From Pseudomonadota bacterium (GTDB lineage: Bacteria; Pseudomonadota; Gammaproteobacteria; Arenicellales; Poriferihabitantaceae), in the NCBI GenBank assembly GCA_024226105.1, contig JAAELZ010000424.1:1-5515 (forward strand): 5,515 bases of DNA. The letters run 5' to 3'. Made by a program: the position numbers and the translations under genes. The notes under the pieces were generated by a model. That model was not told the origin of the DNA. It ran no database searches and saw only the letters and a list, made by a program, of their open reading frames with translations. Below, piece after piece: positions 1 to 5,515 of this stretch (position 1 is its first letter; every line of letters begins with the position of its first letter).

Positions 1-17
1 AACTTTGAATGTGGTTT

Positions 18-584
18 TTATTCCATTATGTCTTCCGCGAAACGTTTATCCGGATCGCCAATCAATTCCAGGTGCTGGTTTTGCATGTCCTCAACGCCGC
101 CCTGAAAATCGATCACCTCTTTGGATATCGGATCCAGATACATAGCGTTAACGGTAAAATCACGGCGGCAGGCATCCTCAAGCAGGGAGCCATAGACATT
201 ATCGCGCAATACCCTGCCGGACTGGCTCTGTTTGTGCAGGTGTGAGGTTTCATCACTCGGTGGCGCTCGATAGGTTGCGACCTCGATCATTTCACGTTTG
301 TGGTGAACATGAACCAGCTTAAAACGCCGGCCGATAATACGAGCCCGTTTGAATAAGGGCCTTATCTGCTCCGGTGTTGCGTTGGTTGCAATATCAAAAT
401 CTTTAGGGTGCAGGCCCTGCATCCAGTCACGTACGCAACCGCCGACAAGGTAACCATCGTAACCATGCTGTTGCAGGGTTTGGCAAACCAGCATTGCGCC
501 TTCGGACACTTCCGAAAGATCGATACTCAGAGATATAGCCGAATATCGGTGTTTCGCTTGCGTATTAGGGGGAGTATCCTTCAT
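18..584 (-). CDS. PcnB/CCA-adding-like nucleotidyltransferase, catalytic head domain only
   Basis: This 188-residue protein matches the N-terminal catalytic domain of class II poly(A) polymerases and CCA-adding enzymes (PcnB family), which add nucleotides to RNA 3' ends. Seen: the glycine motif LVGGCVRD (46-53), the metal-binding DxD in KDFDIATNATPEQ (Asp62, Asp64), IIGRRFKLVHV (83-93), IEVATYR (100-106), and EDACRRDFTVNAMYLD (136-151). The family normally continues with an EDxxR base-selecting motif and then helical neck, body and tail domains (over 400 residues in PcnB). Here the frame reads RFAEDIME and stops, so the Arg of EDxxR is Glu188 and all RNA-binding domains are absent. The other two frames across the end do not restore the expected PVRMLRA sequence. 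The start at 584 keeps the conserved helix before LVGG but has no clear ribosome binding site; an internal Met31 follows a GAAGG but would cut that helix. The gene lies 31 bases after the upstream transferase on the same strand. It is either a minimal paralogue or a degraded gene. The family is clear; activity is uncertain. Confidence 0.8.
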   Translation of the reverse strand: MKDTPPNTQAKHRYSAISLSIDLSEVSEGAMLVCQTLQQHGYDGYLVGGCVRDWMQGLHPKDFDIATNATPEQIRPLFKRARIIGRRFKLVHVHHKREMIEVATYRAPPSDETSHLHKQSQSGRVLRDNVYGSLLEDACRRDFTVNAMYLDPISKEVIDFQGGVEDMQNQHLELIGDPDKRFAEDIME

Positions 585-615
585 GTTCAGCGTTGATTTT
601 CAGGGTTAACCGGGT

Positions 616-1671
616 TCAAAACTCGTCACCAATAAATGCCCTGGCCCTGCGCATGACAAAATAACTGTAGGCCAGTTGTATCAATAGAAACGGGATAAAG
701 ACAAATGCTCGCTGCGAACCCGGAATCAGCACCATCCATATTGCACCCAGGCCCTGTAAAAAGGCCATACAATAGTGAATCAGTGCAACTTCCCGATGCG
801 TGAACTCAGAGCGAACCAGTAATTGATATAGATGATCACGGTGCGCCTCGAGCAGGTTTTCTCTTTTCTTCGCGCGACGTATTAGTGTAAATATGGTATC
901 GTAAATAATATTAAACATCAGCAATGGCATGACCAGGAAAGAGGTGTGTGATGCGTCGTAACGAGCCGCAATAATCGCCAGTGTTGCAAAGGTGAAACCG
1001 ATAAACGCGCTACCGACATCGCCCAGAAATATCTTAGCCGGGTGAAAGTTCAGGAACAAAAAACCCAGCGCGCCGGCAAGAATTGTATAGCAGGTAACGT
1101 ATACGAACGAACTGCCCTGATAAAAACTGATTGCCATGAAAAACAGGCTGGCAATAACCGTACAACCCGCAACCAGTCCATCGATCCCATCCATAAAATT
1201 GACTGCATTGGTCAGGCCCAGAATCCAGACAAAGGAAATCACGTAACCCCACAGGCCGAGTTCAAGATACCCTACGCCCGGTAAAGCAAGGTGATCGATC
1301 ACAATGCCCGTTGCCAACACGATTCCGACCGCGATGAAATGCGTGATTAGCTTAAAAGTAGCACTTTTATTGTAAATATCATCGATTAGTGAAATAAACG
1401 CGATGATCATCGCGGAACTCACAAAGCCCCACATATATTGTGCACGAATCAGGGTTGTCTCACCCAGCAGGATGATGAATATCATACCCAGCAGGAAAGT
1501 TAGCACGATGGAGACACCACCAGACCGGGGCAACGGTCTTACATGCGAAGAGCGTTGATTCGGTCGATCAATTATTCTCCCGTACCGTCGCATAAGCTCA
1601 GTCCCTAAAAGTGCCAGCACCGTGAGGGCCACACCAAACAAAACATGGGTGTAAAACGCGATGTGGGTCAT
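616..1671 (-). CDS. MraY/WecA-family undecaprenyl-phosphate sugar-1-phosphate transferase (glycosyltransferase family 4)
   Basis: This 351-residue integral membrane enzyme should move a sugar-1-phosphate (GlcNAc or a related HexNAc) from a UDP-sugar to undecaprenyl phosphate at the cytoplasmic face, starting O-antigen, capsule or enterobacterial-common-antigen-type glycans. Seen: the early loop RSSHVRPLPRSGGVS (40-54), the metal-binding LIDDIYN (95-101, Asp97-Asp98), NFMDGIDGLVAG (158-169), FLGDVGSAFIGF (215-226), and EAHRDHLYQLL (275-285). The last motif resembles WbpL/WbcO-type members more than the His-rich loop of E. coli WecA. About eleven hydrophobic stretches (roughly 5-25, 52-70, 78-97, 107-127, 138-157, 165-183, 188-207, 217-235, 245-265, 295-316, 320-338) fit the family's 10-11 helices, and the length is normal. 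The ATG at 1671 begins just before the first helix; its ribosome binding site is weak. No other glycan genes are in the window, so the polymer and exact sugar cannot be told. Family confidence is high; substrate is inference. Confidence 0.93.
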   Translation of the reverse strand: MTHIAFYTHVLFGVALTVLALLGTELMRRYGRIIDRPNQRSSHVRPLPRSGGVSIVLTFLLGMIFIILLGETTLIRAQYMWGFVSSAMIIAFISLIDDIYNKSATFKLITHFIAVGIVLATGIVIDHLALPGVGYLELGLWGYVISFVWILGLTNAVNFMDGIDGLVAGCTVIASLFFMAISFYQGSSFVYVTCYTILAGALGFLFLNFHPAKIFLGDVGSAFIGFTFATLAIIAARYDASHTSFLVMPLLMFNIIYDTIFTLIRRAKKRENLLEAHRDHLYQLLVRSEFTHREVALIHYCMAFLQGLGAIWMVLIPGSQRAFVFIPFLLIQLAYSYFVMRRARAFIGDEF

Positions 1672-1739
1672 TTAAAGCGGAGCAAAAGGTACGTAAAAGC
1701 AGATTTGAGAGGTTGGACGGATTCCATCGCCCGATTTTA

Positions 1740-1768
1740 ATCGAAAACGTATCTCAGCGCGCAGTCAA
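1740..1768 (-). promoter_or_regulatory. Possible leftward promoter for the sugar-phosphate transferase gene
   Basis: On the minus strand, TTGACT (1768-1763, five of six matches to the -35 consensus) is followed after 17 bases by TTCGAT (1745-1740, three of six matches to the -10 consensus). It would give a leader of about 60 bases before the ATG at 1671. It overlaps the region where a -35 for the rightward TATAAT would sit, so the two promoters could interfere. The -10 match is poor, so this is tentative. Confidence 0.25.
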
Positions 1769-1782
1769 TCTACACATTCCGG

Positions 1783-1788
1783 TATAAT
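1783..1788 (+). promoter_or_regulatory. Putative sigma-70 -10 element for the dehydrogenase gene
   Basis: A perfect TATAAT lies 107 bases before the dehydrogenase start codon and faces it. No good -35 hexamer sits at 16-18 bases upstream (the sequence there is GC-rich, around gcgcagtc), and there is no extended TG, so the promoter may need an activator or be weak. Transcription from it would start near 1795 and give a leader of about 100 bases. Confidence 0.45.
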
Positions 1789-1801
1789 CAGACTGATCAA
1801 C

Positions 1802-1817
1802 GTAGCGAACAAGCTAC
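1802..1817 (+). repeat. Small hairpin in the dehydrogenase leader
   Basis: GTAGC (1802-1806) and GCTAC (1813-1817) form a perfect five-pair stem with a six-base loop, starting about seven bases after the predicted transcription start. It overlaps a tandem ACAAGCT repeat (1809-1822). A second short stem, AGCTC (1819-1823) with GAGCT (1841-1845), follows. Each is short enough to be chance; their position at the 5' end of the mRNA is the only reason to note them. Confidence 0.3.
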
Positions 1818-1871
1818 AAGCTCTTCGAAACCATCTGCTTGAGCTGACAGCCCCACAAACATGATGTTAAT

Positions 1872-1889
1872 GTATATTATTTAATATAC
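1872..1889. promoter_or_regulatory. Perfect 18-base AT-rich palindrome at the dehydrogenase start, candidate operator
   Basis: GTATATTA (1872-1879) and TAATATAC (1882-1889) are exact reverse complements around a TT centre. The palindrome ends six bases before the ATG at 1896 and occupies the place where a Shine-Dalgarno sequence would normally be. The symmetric form suits a dimeric repressor; GT...AC ends are common in GntR-family operators, and that family often controls hydroxyacid dehydrogenase genes. No regulator gene is in the window, so the assignment is inference. In RNA it could also form a weak A-U stem next to the start codon. Confidence 0.4.
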
Positions 1890-1895
1890 TGATAT

Positions 1896-4800
1896 ATGCC
1901 TGATAAATATAGAGAAATACCTTATAACTATACCTCCTTTTCTGACCGGGAAATTGTTATCCGTTTTATGGGGGAGGACGCCTGGGAGGCAATTAATCAT
2001 TTACGCAGCCGGCGTAAATCAGGCCGTTCAGCGCGATATCTGTTCGAACTACTCGGGGATATGTGGATTGTAGTGCGCAACCCCTTCATCTTTGACGATT
2101 TGCTCAATAACCCCCGGCGCAAGCATTCTCTAATTGAAACGCTTGATGCACGCCTTGCACACATCAGCGAGCGCGCAAATGGCAACCCGAGTGTATTAAG
2201 GCTGCACAAACAGGCCTGTCAGGCAGTCGCATCATTTACCGGATTGTTTGCCCAATTTGCAAGTGATCGGGCGCGTATCATCAAAGCATTTAACAGTATC
2301 ACGCACACAGACAATATTCGTTTTGACGGGCATGCAAGGGTCGCGCACGTCACCGACGCCACTGACTGGCGCGTTGAATACCCCTTTGTGGTCATCACCC
2401 CCGATAATGAGAGCGAGATGGCTGACATTGTAATGACCTGTATTCAACTCGGCCTGACCATTATCCCAAGGGGTGGCGGCACGGGTTATACCGGTAGCGC
2501 TGTCCCACTGGAACCTTTCACGGCCGTCATCAATACTGAAAAACTGGACCACTTGTCGGCTGTCGAAGTACTGACTCCCGCCGGACTGGAAAGCCCGGTT
2601 GCGACCATTTGTGCAGGTGCTGGCGTGGTAACGCAGGAGGTCTCAAAAGCCGCCGCCCGGAAAAACTTGGTCTTTGCGGTAGATCCTACCTCTCAGGACG
2701 CCTCGACGATCGGCGGCAACGTCGCCATGAATGCCGGCGGGAAAAAAGCAGTGCTTTGGGGCACCACGCTGGATAACCTGTTGTCGTGGACCATGGTGAC
2801 GCCCGATGGCGTCTGGATGGAGGTGAGCCGTCGAAACCACAATCTGGGGAAAATCCATGAACAGGAAGAAGCAGAGTTCAAGATTGAACGCTGGTCGGAC
2901 AACGCACGTAAAGCACTAATCGACGTAAGATCTCTGAAAATCTCCGGGAAAAGTTTTCGTCACACCGGCCTGGGCAAAGACGTAACCGACAAATTCTTAA
3001 GTGGTTTGCCCGGCGTGCAAAAAGAAGGCTGCGATGGTTTGATAACCAGCGCTCGATTTATATTACACCGTAGCCGAAAATCAATTCATACCGTCTGCCT
3101 TGAGTTTTATAATTACGATCTACGCACCTCGGTACCGGCCATCGTTCAGCTCAGGGATGAACTCGCCGCGAACCCGGCGGTGGATCTGGCCGGCCTGGAA
3201 CACCTCGACTGGCGATATATCAAAGCCGTCAACTATACACCCAAATCCGCTCATGGCACCCTGCCGCGCATGGTATTGCTGGCCGATATCAGCTCGGATG
3301 ATACTGAAACCCTGTCCCGTGCCAGCCAGCATCTTCTGAACATTGCCCTTTCCCGTGGTGGCGAAGGATTCATAGCCACCACCGCAGCAGCTCGCGCCCG
3401 CTTCTGGGCCGCACGCAAACGTACTGCCGCCATTGCGGCACATACCAACGCGTTCAAAATCAATGAAGACGTGGTTATACCGCTGGAGTACCTTGGTGAA
3501 TATTCGCTGGGCATTGAGCGCATCAATATTGAGCAATCAATCAGTAATAAACTTGCAACAATCGAAGCGTTGAGTGGATTTCTCTCGAATAAAAAACAAG
3601 TTTTTGATTGCTGCGCGCAAAAGCTGCAATTGGGCAGCGATGAACCCAATGAACAGATTGATATCCTGGAAAGTAAGCGTCAGACGGCACTCAAATTGCT
3701 TGAAGACACCAAAGTGCTGTGGTCGAAATACGCAGATAACCTCGATACACCGATTGAAGACGTATTACCCGCGGACGTATTAGAGCCCTTTAGCGCTCAG
3801 AGTGATCAATTAATAGACCTGATACTGCGCAACGAGCTGCGCATATCCCTGAATGATACCCTGATCAATCCACTGGAACGCCTGTTCGGCGGTCTGATCA
3901 TGCAGGGCATGCAGTCCCGACTGGCAGACATTCACAGCAAATACAAACAAAAACGCCTTTTCGTCGCACTACACATGCACGCGGGTGACGGTAATGTTCA
4001 CAGTAACATCCCCGTCAACTCCAGCGATTATGAAATGCTGGCCGAAGCAGATCGTATCGTCGACCGCATTATGGCTCTGGCGCTGTCTCTCGACGGTGTC
4101 ATATCCGGTGAGCACGGCATTGGCCTGACCAAACTGAAATACATGTCCGCTAATCGGCTTGAACCCTTTGTAAAGTACAAAGAAGACGTCGATCCGAAGC
4201 AACATTTTAATAAGGGAAAGCTACTCCCCGGCAGCGGCCTGGCTAATGCCTATACACCCTCTTTTCGCCTGCTTGAAACCGAAGCGCTGATCCTGGAAAA
4301 CAGCGATCTTGGCACACTCAATGAAGCGATAAAGGACTGCCTGCGTTGCGGAAAATGCAAGCCCGAATGCACCACCCACGTTCCCGGCGCCAATCTTTTG
4401 TATTCACCGCGCAATAAAATTCTTGCCTCCGGGCAGGTAATTGAAGCCATGCTATACGAGGAGCAAACCCGACGCGGCATCAGCATTAATCATTTCGATG
4501 AAATGAACGATATCGCAGACCACTGTACGATCTGTCATCGTTGCCTCGCTCCCTGCCCGGTGAATATCGATTTTGGAGATGTAACCGTATTGACGCGAAA
4601 ACTGCTGATTGAACATAAACAGCGCCGTACACACACCGGCACTAAACTGGCGATGCATTTTCTGAATATTACTGACCCGCGCTGGATTCGTTTTATGCGC
4701 TTTGGGTTTATTCAAATGGGTTATGCGGCGCAACGTTTTACCAGCCAGTTTGCGAGGCGATTCAAATTGCTGTCGGCAACCGGGTTGAGCCCGAAATCAA

Positions 4801-5515
4801 CCACCGGAAAACCGAATGTTATGCGCCAGTTGGTGCAGTTTAATGCCAACCCCCTGCCGGTACTAAAACCCGCCAAAACTTTGCGCGCCCTGTTACAACT
4901 GGAAAATAGCGAGGAAGTGCCGGTATTGAGCTTTCCCGATAAGCTGAACAGCAAAGATAAGGCTGTCTTCTACTTTCCGGGATGCGGGTCGGAGCGCCTG
5001 TTTAGCGAAGTAGGCCTGGCGACCATTGCTACGCTTGCCGTGTCCGGTATGAAGGTTATTCTGCCACCGGCGTACTTATGTTGCGGTTATCCTCAGAAGG
5101 CCCAGGGTGAAACCGAACGCGCGCATCAGATCAATACTCAGAACCGCGTATTATTCCATCGCCTGGCCGCAACCCTGGCCGACCTGGACGTCAAGCACGT
5201 GGTAGCCTCCTGTGGAACCTGCATGGATCAGTTACTGGACTATCAGTTTGATCGGATTTTCCCGGGTTGTCGGCAACTCGATATCCATGAATATATGCTC
5301 GAAAATGATATCAGGCTGCCCGAGGTGCCGGACACTGAGTACATATACCATGAGCCCTGCCACGACCCGATGAAACATCACGAATCGCTGGAGGTTGCCA
5401 GCACCCTGCTGGGGAAAAACGTGCTAAGCAGCGACCGTTGCTGTGGTGAATCCGGCACTTTTGCCATCAGCCGCCCGGATATCGCGCAACAGGTTCGACA
5501 TAAAAAACTGGCCTC
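1896..5515 (+). CDS. DUF3683-type FAD/Fe-S D-2-hydroxyacid dehydrogenase (D-lactate/glycolate-oxidase-like), 3' end outside window
   Basis: A single frame stays open for 1206 codons and runs off the window. Seen in order: a DUF3683-like N-terminus (about 1-130; REIPYNYTSFSDREIVIRF); a VAO-type FAD-binding domain (about 160-300) with PRGGGTGYTG (191-200) and VDPTSQDASTIGGNVAMNAGG (262-282); a FAD-oxidase C-terminal domain with Arg507 and Lys521, which align roughly with substrate-binding residues of D-2-hydroxyglutarate dehydrogenase, and the metal site HAGDGNVH (His695, His702) plus GEHGIG (Glu739, His740); a mainly helical, charged insert around 540-690; two Fe-S motifs (Cys815/818/821/825 and Cys877/880/883/887); and cysteine-rich modules with Cys1030, CCG at 1062-1064 and CGTC (1106-1109), then Cys1155 and CCG at 1182-1184. 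Known family role: oxidation of D-lactate, D-2-hydroxyglutarate or glycolate with electrons sent via clusters to quinone or a partner. Start: the frame is closed by TGA at 1890, and the next Met (25) would lose conserved sequence, so ATG 1896 stands despite having no Shine-Dalgarno. The exact substrate is not known. Members I recall are near 1280 residues, so perhaps 70-80 are missing. Confidence 0.93.
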   Translation, partial: MPDKYREIPYNYTSFSDREIVIRFMGEDAWEAINHLRSRRKSGRSARYLFELLGDMWIVVRNPFIFDDLLNNPRRKHSLIETLDARLAHISERANGNPSVLRLHKQACQAVASFTGLFAQFASDRARIIKAFNSITHTDNIRFDGHARVAHVTDATDWRVEYPFVVITPDNESEMADIVMTCIQLGLTIIPRGGGTGYTGSAVPLEPFTAVINTEKLDHLSAVEVLTPAGLESPVATICAGAGVVTQEVSKAAARKNLVFAVDPTSQDASTIGGNVAMNAGGKKAVLWGTTLDNLLSWTMVTPDGVWMEVSRRNHNLGKIHEQEEAEFKIERWSDNARKALIDVRSLKISGKSFRHTGLGKDVTDKFLSGLPGVQKEGCDGLITSARFILHRSRKSIHTVCLEFYNYDLRTSVPAIVQLRDELAANPAVDLAGLEHLDWRYIKAVNYTPKSAHGTLPRMVLLADISSDDTETLSRASQHLLNIALSRGGEGFIATTAAARARFWAARKRTAAIAAHTNAFKINEDVVIPLEYLGEYSLGIERINIEQSISNKLATIEALSGFLSNKKQVFDCCAQKLQLGSDEPNEQIDILESKRQTALKLLEDTKVLWSKYADNLDTPIEDVLPADVLEPFSAQSDQLIDLILRNELRISLNDTLINPLERLFGGLIMQGMQSRLADIHSKYKQKRLFVALHMHAGDGNVHSNIPVNSSDYEMLAEADRIVDRIMALALSLDGVISGEHGIGLTKLKYMSANRLEPFVKYKEDVDPKQHFNKGKLLPGSGLANAYTPSFRLLETEALILENSDLGTLNEAIKDCLRCGKCKPECTTHVPGANLLYSPRNKILASGQVIEAMLYEEQTRRGISINHFDEMNDIADHCTICHRCLAPCPVNIDFGDVTVLTRKLLIEHKQRRTHTGTKLAMHFLNITDPRWIRFMRFGFIQMGYAAQRFTSQFARRFKLLSATGLSPKSTTGKPNVMRQLVQFNANPLPVLKPAKTLRALLQLENSEEVPVLSFPDKLNSKDKAVFYFPGCGSERLFSEVGLATIATLAVSGMKVILPPAYLCCGYPQKAQGETERAHQINTQNRVLFHRLAATLADLDVKHVVASCGTCMDQLLDYQFDRIFPGCRQLDIHEYMLENDIRLPEVPDTEYIYHEPCHDPMKHHESLEVASTLLGKNVLSSDRCCGESGTFAISRPDIAQQVRHKKLA

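Larger units (their letters stand above)
1672..1895. promoter_or_regulatory. Divergent intergenic regulatory region
   Basis: This 224-base gap separates the leftward transferase gene from the rightward dehydrogenase gene, so promoters for both directions should lie here. It holds a TATAAT for the right-hand gene, a possible leftward TTGACT/TTCGAT pair, a small palindrome CGATTTTAATCG (1732-1743), repeats and hairpins in the presumed leader (1802-1845), and an 18-base AT-rich palindrome next to the dehydrogenase start. I see no tRNA, rRNA or known riboswitch and no convincing small gene. Confidence 0.7.

Noticed and set aside
1..30. A frameshift that would restore the rest of a full-length PcnB
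   Set aside because: Neither alternative frame across the end gives the expected PVRMLRA-like sequence; only 17 bases lie beyond the stop, so a more distant fragment cannot be tested here.
9..596. Plus-strand open frames at 9-245 and 408-596
   Set aside because: They lie antisense to the PcnB-like gene, whose protein has clear family motifs; their own translations show none.
585..615. A terminator between the two minus-strand genes
   Set aside because: The 31-base gap has no GC-rich stem followed by a T run in the transcribed direction.
1732..1743. Palindrome CGATTTTAATCG as an operator
   Set aside because: The arms are only five bases around an AT centre, which is common by chance; there is no second copy or clear promoter context.
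1861..1884. A seven-codon ATG frame (MMLMYII then stop) in the leader of the dehydrogenase gene
   Set aside because: It has no ribosome binding site, no run of regulatory codons and is easily produced by chance in AT-rich DNA; it is also out of frame with the downstream gene.
1672..1895. A riboswitch or small RNA gene in the intergenic region
   Set aside because: No known conserved core was recognisable, and the only stems are about five pairs long, apart from the AT-only palindrome.
3120..3649. Minus-strand open frames of 132-138 codons inside the dehydrogenase region
   Set aside because: They are antisense to continuous conserved FAD-domain coding sequence and their translations have no recognisable motif.

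Overview
The window holds two converging themes on opposite strands, separated by one 224-base divergent intergenic region. GC content looks close to 50%. The protein families (a PcnB-like nucleotidyltransferase with strong gammaproteobacterial PcnB character, a WecA/WbpL-like glycan initiator, and a DUF3683-type FAD/Fe-S dehydrogenase) suggest a Gram-negative proteobacterium, most likely gamma or beta. I cannot name a genus from the sequence alone.

Positions 18-1671 (minus strand): an integral-membrane sugar-phosphate transferase of the MraY/WecA family (1671-616) is followed 31 bases downstream by a short protein made only of the catalytic head of a poly(A) polymerase/CCA-adding enzyme (584-18). 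They run in the same direction and are close enough to be co-transcribed. The second protein stops inside the motif that selects the incoming base (EDxxR), where the Arg is replaced by Glu followed directly by the stop codon. It is either a specialised minimal nucleotidyltransferase or a decaying gene.

Positions 1672-1895: a divergent regulatory region. It has a clear TATAAT facing right, a possible overlapping promoter facing left, a leader with small repeats and hairpins, and a perfect 18-base AT-rich palindrome ending 6 bases before the start codon of the right-hand gene. That gene has no visible Shine-Dalgarno sequence.

Positions 1896-5515 (plus strand, runs off the window): one very long open frame, 1206 codons plus 2 bases with no stop. 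It encodes a multidomain respiratory-type D-2-hydroxyacid dehydrogenase: DUF3683, a VAO-type FAD domain, a GlcD/D-lactate-dehydrogenase-like metal-binding C-terminal domain, two CxxCxxCxxxC iron-sulfur motifs, and GlpC/HdrB-type cysteine-rich modules, the second one cut by the window end. It probably oxidises a D-2-hydroxy acid such as D-lactate, D-2-hydroxyglutarate or glycolate and passes electrons through the clusters to the respiratory chain.

I found no RNA gene, CRISPR array or mobile element. Nothing amounts to a convincing new multi-gene system. The most unusual items are the truncated nucleotidyltransferase and the palindrome at the dehydrogenase start.
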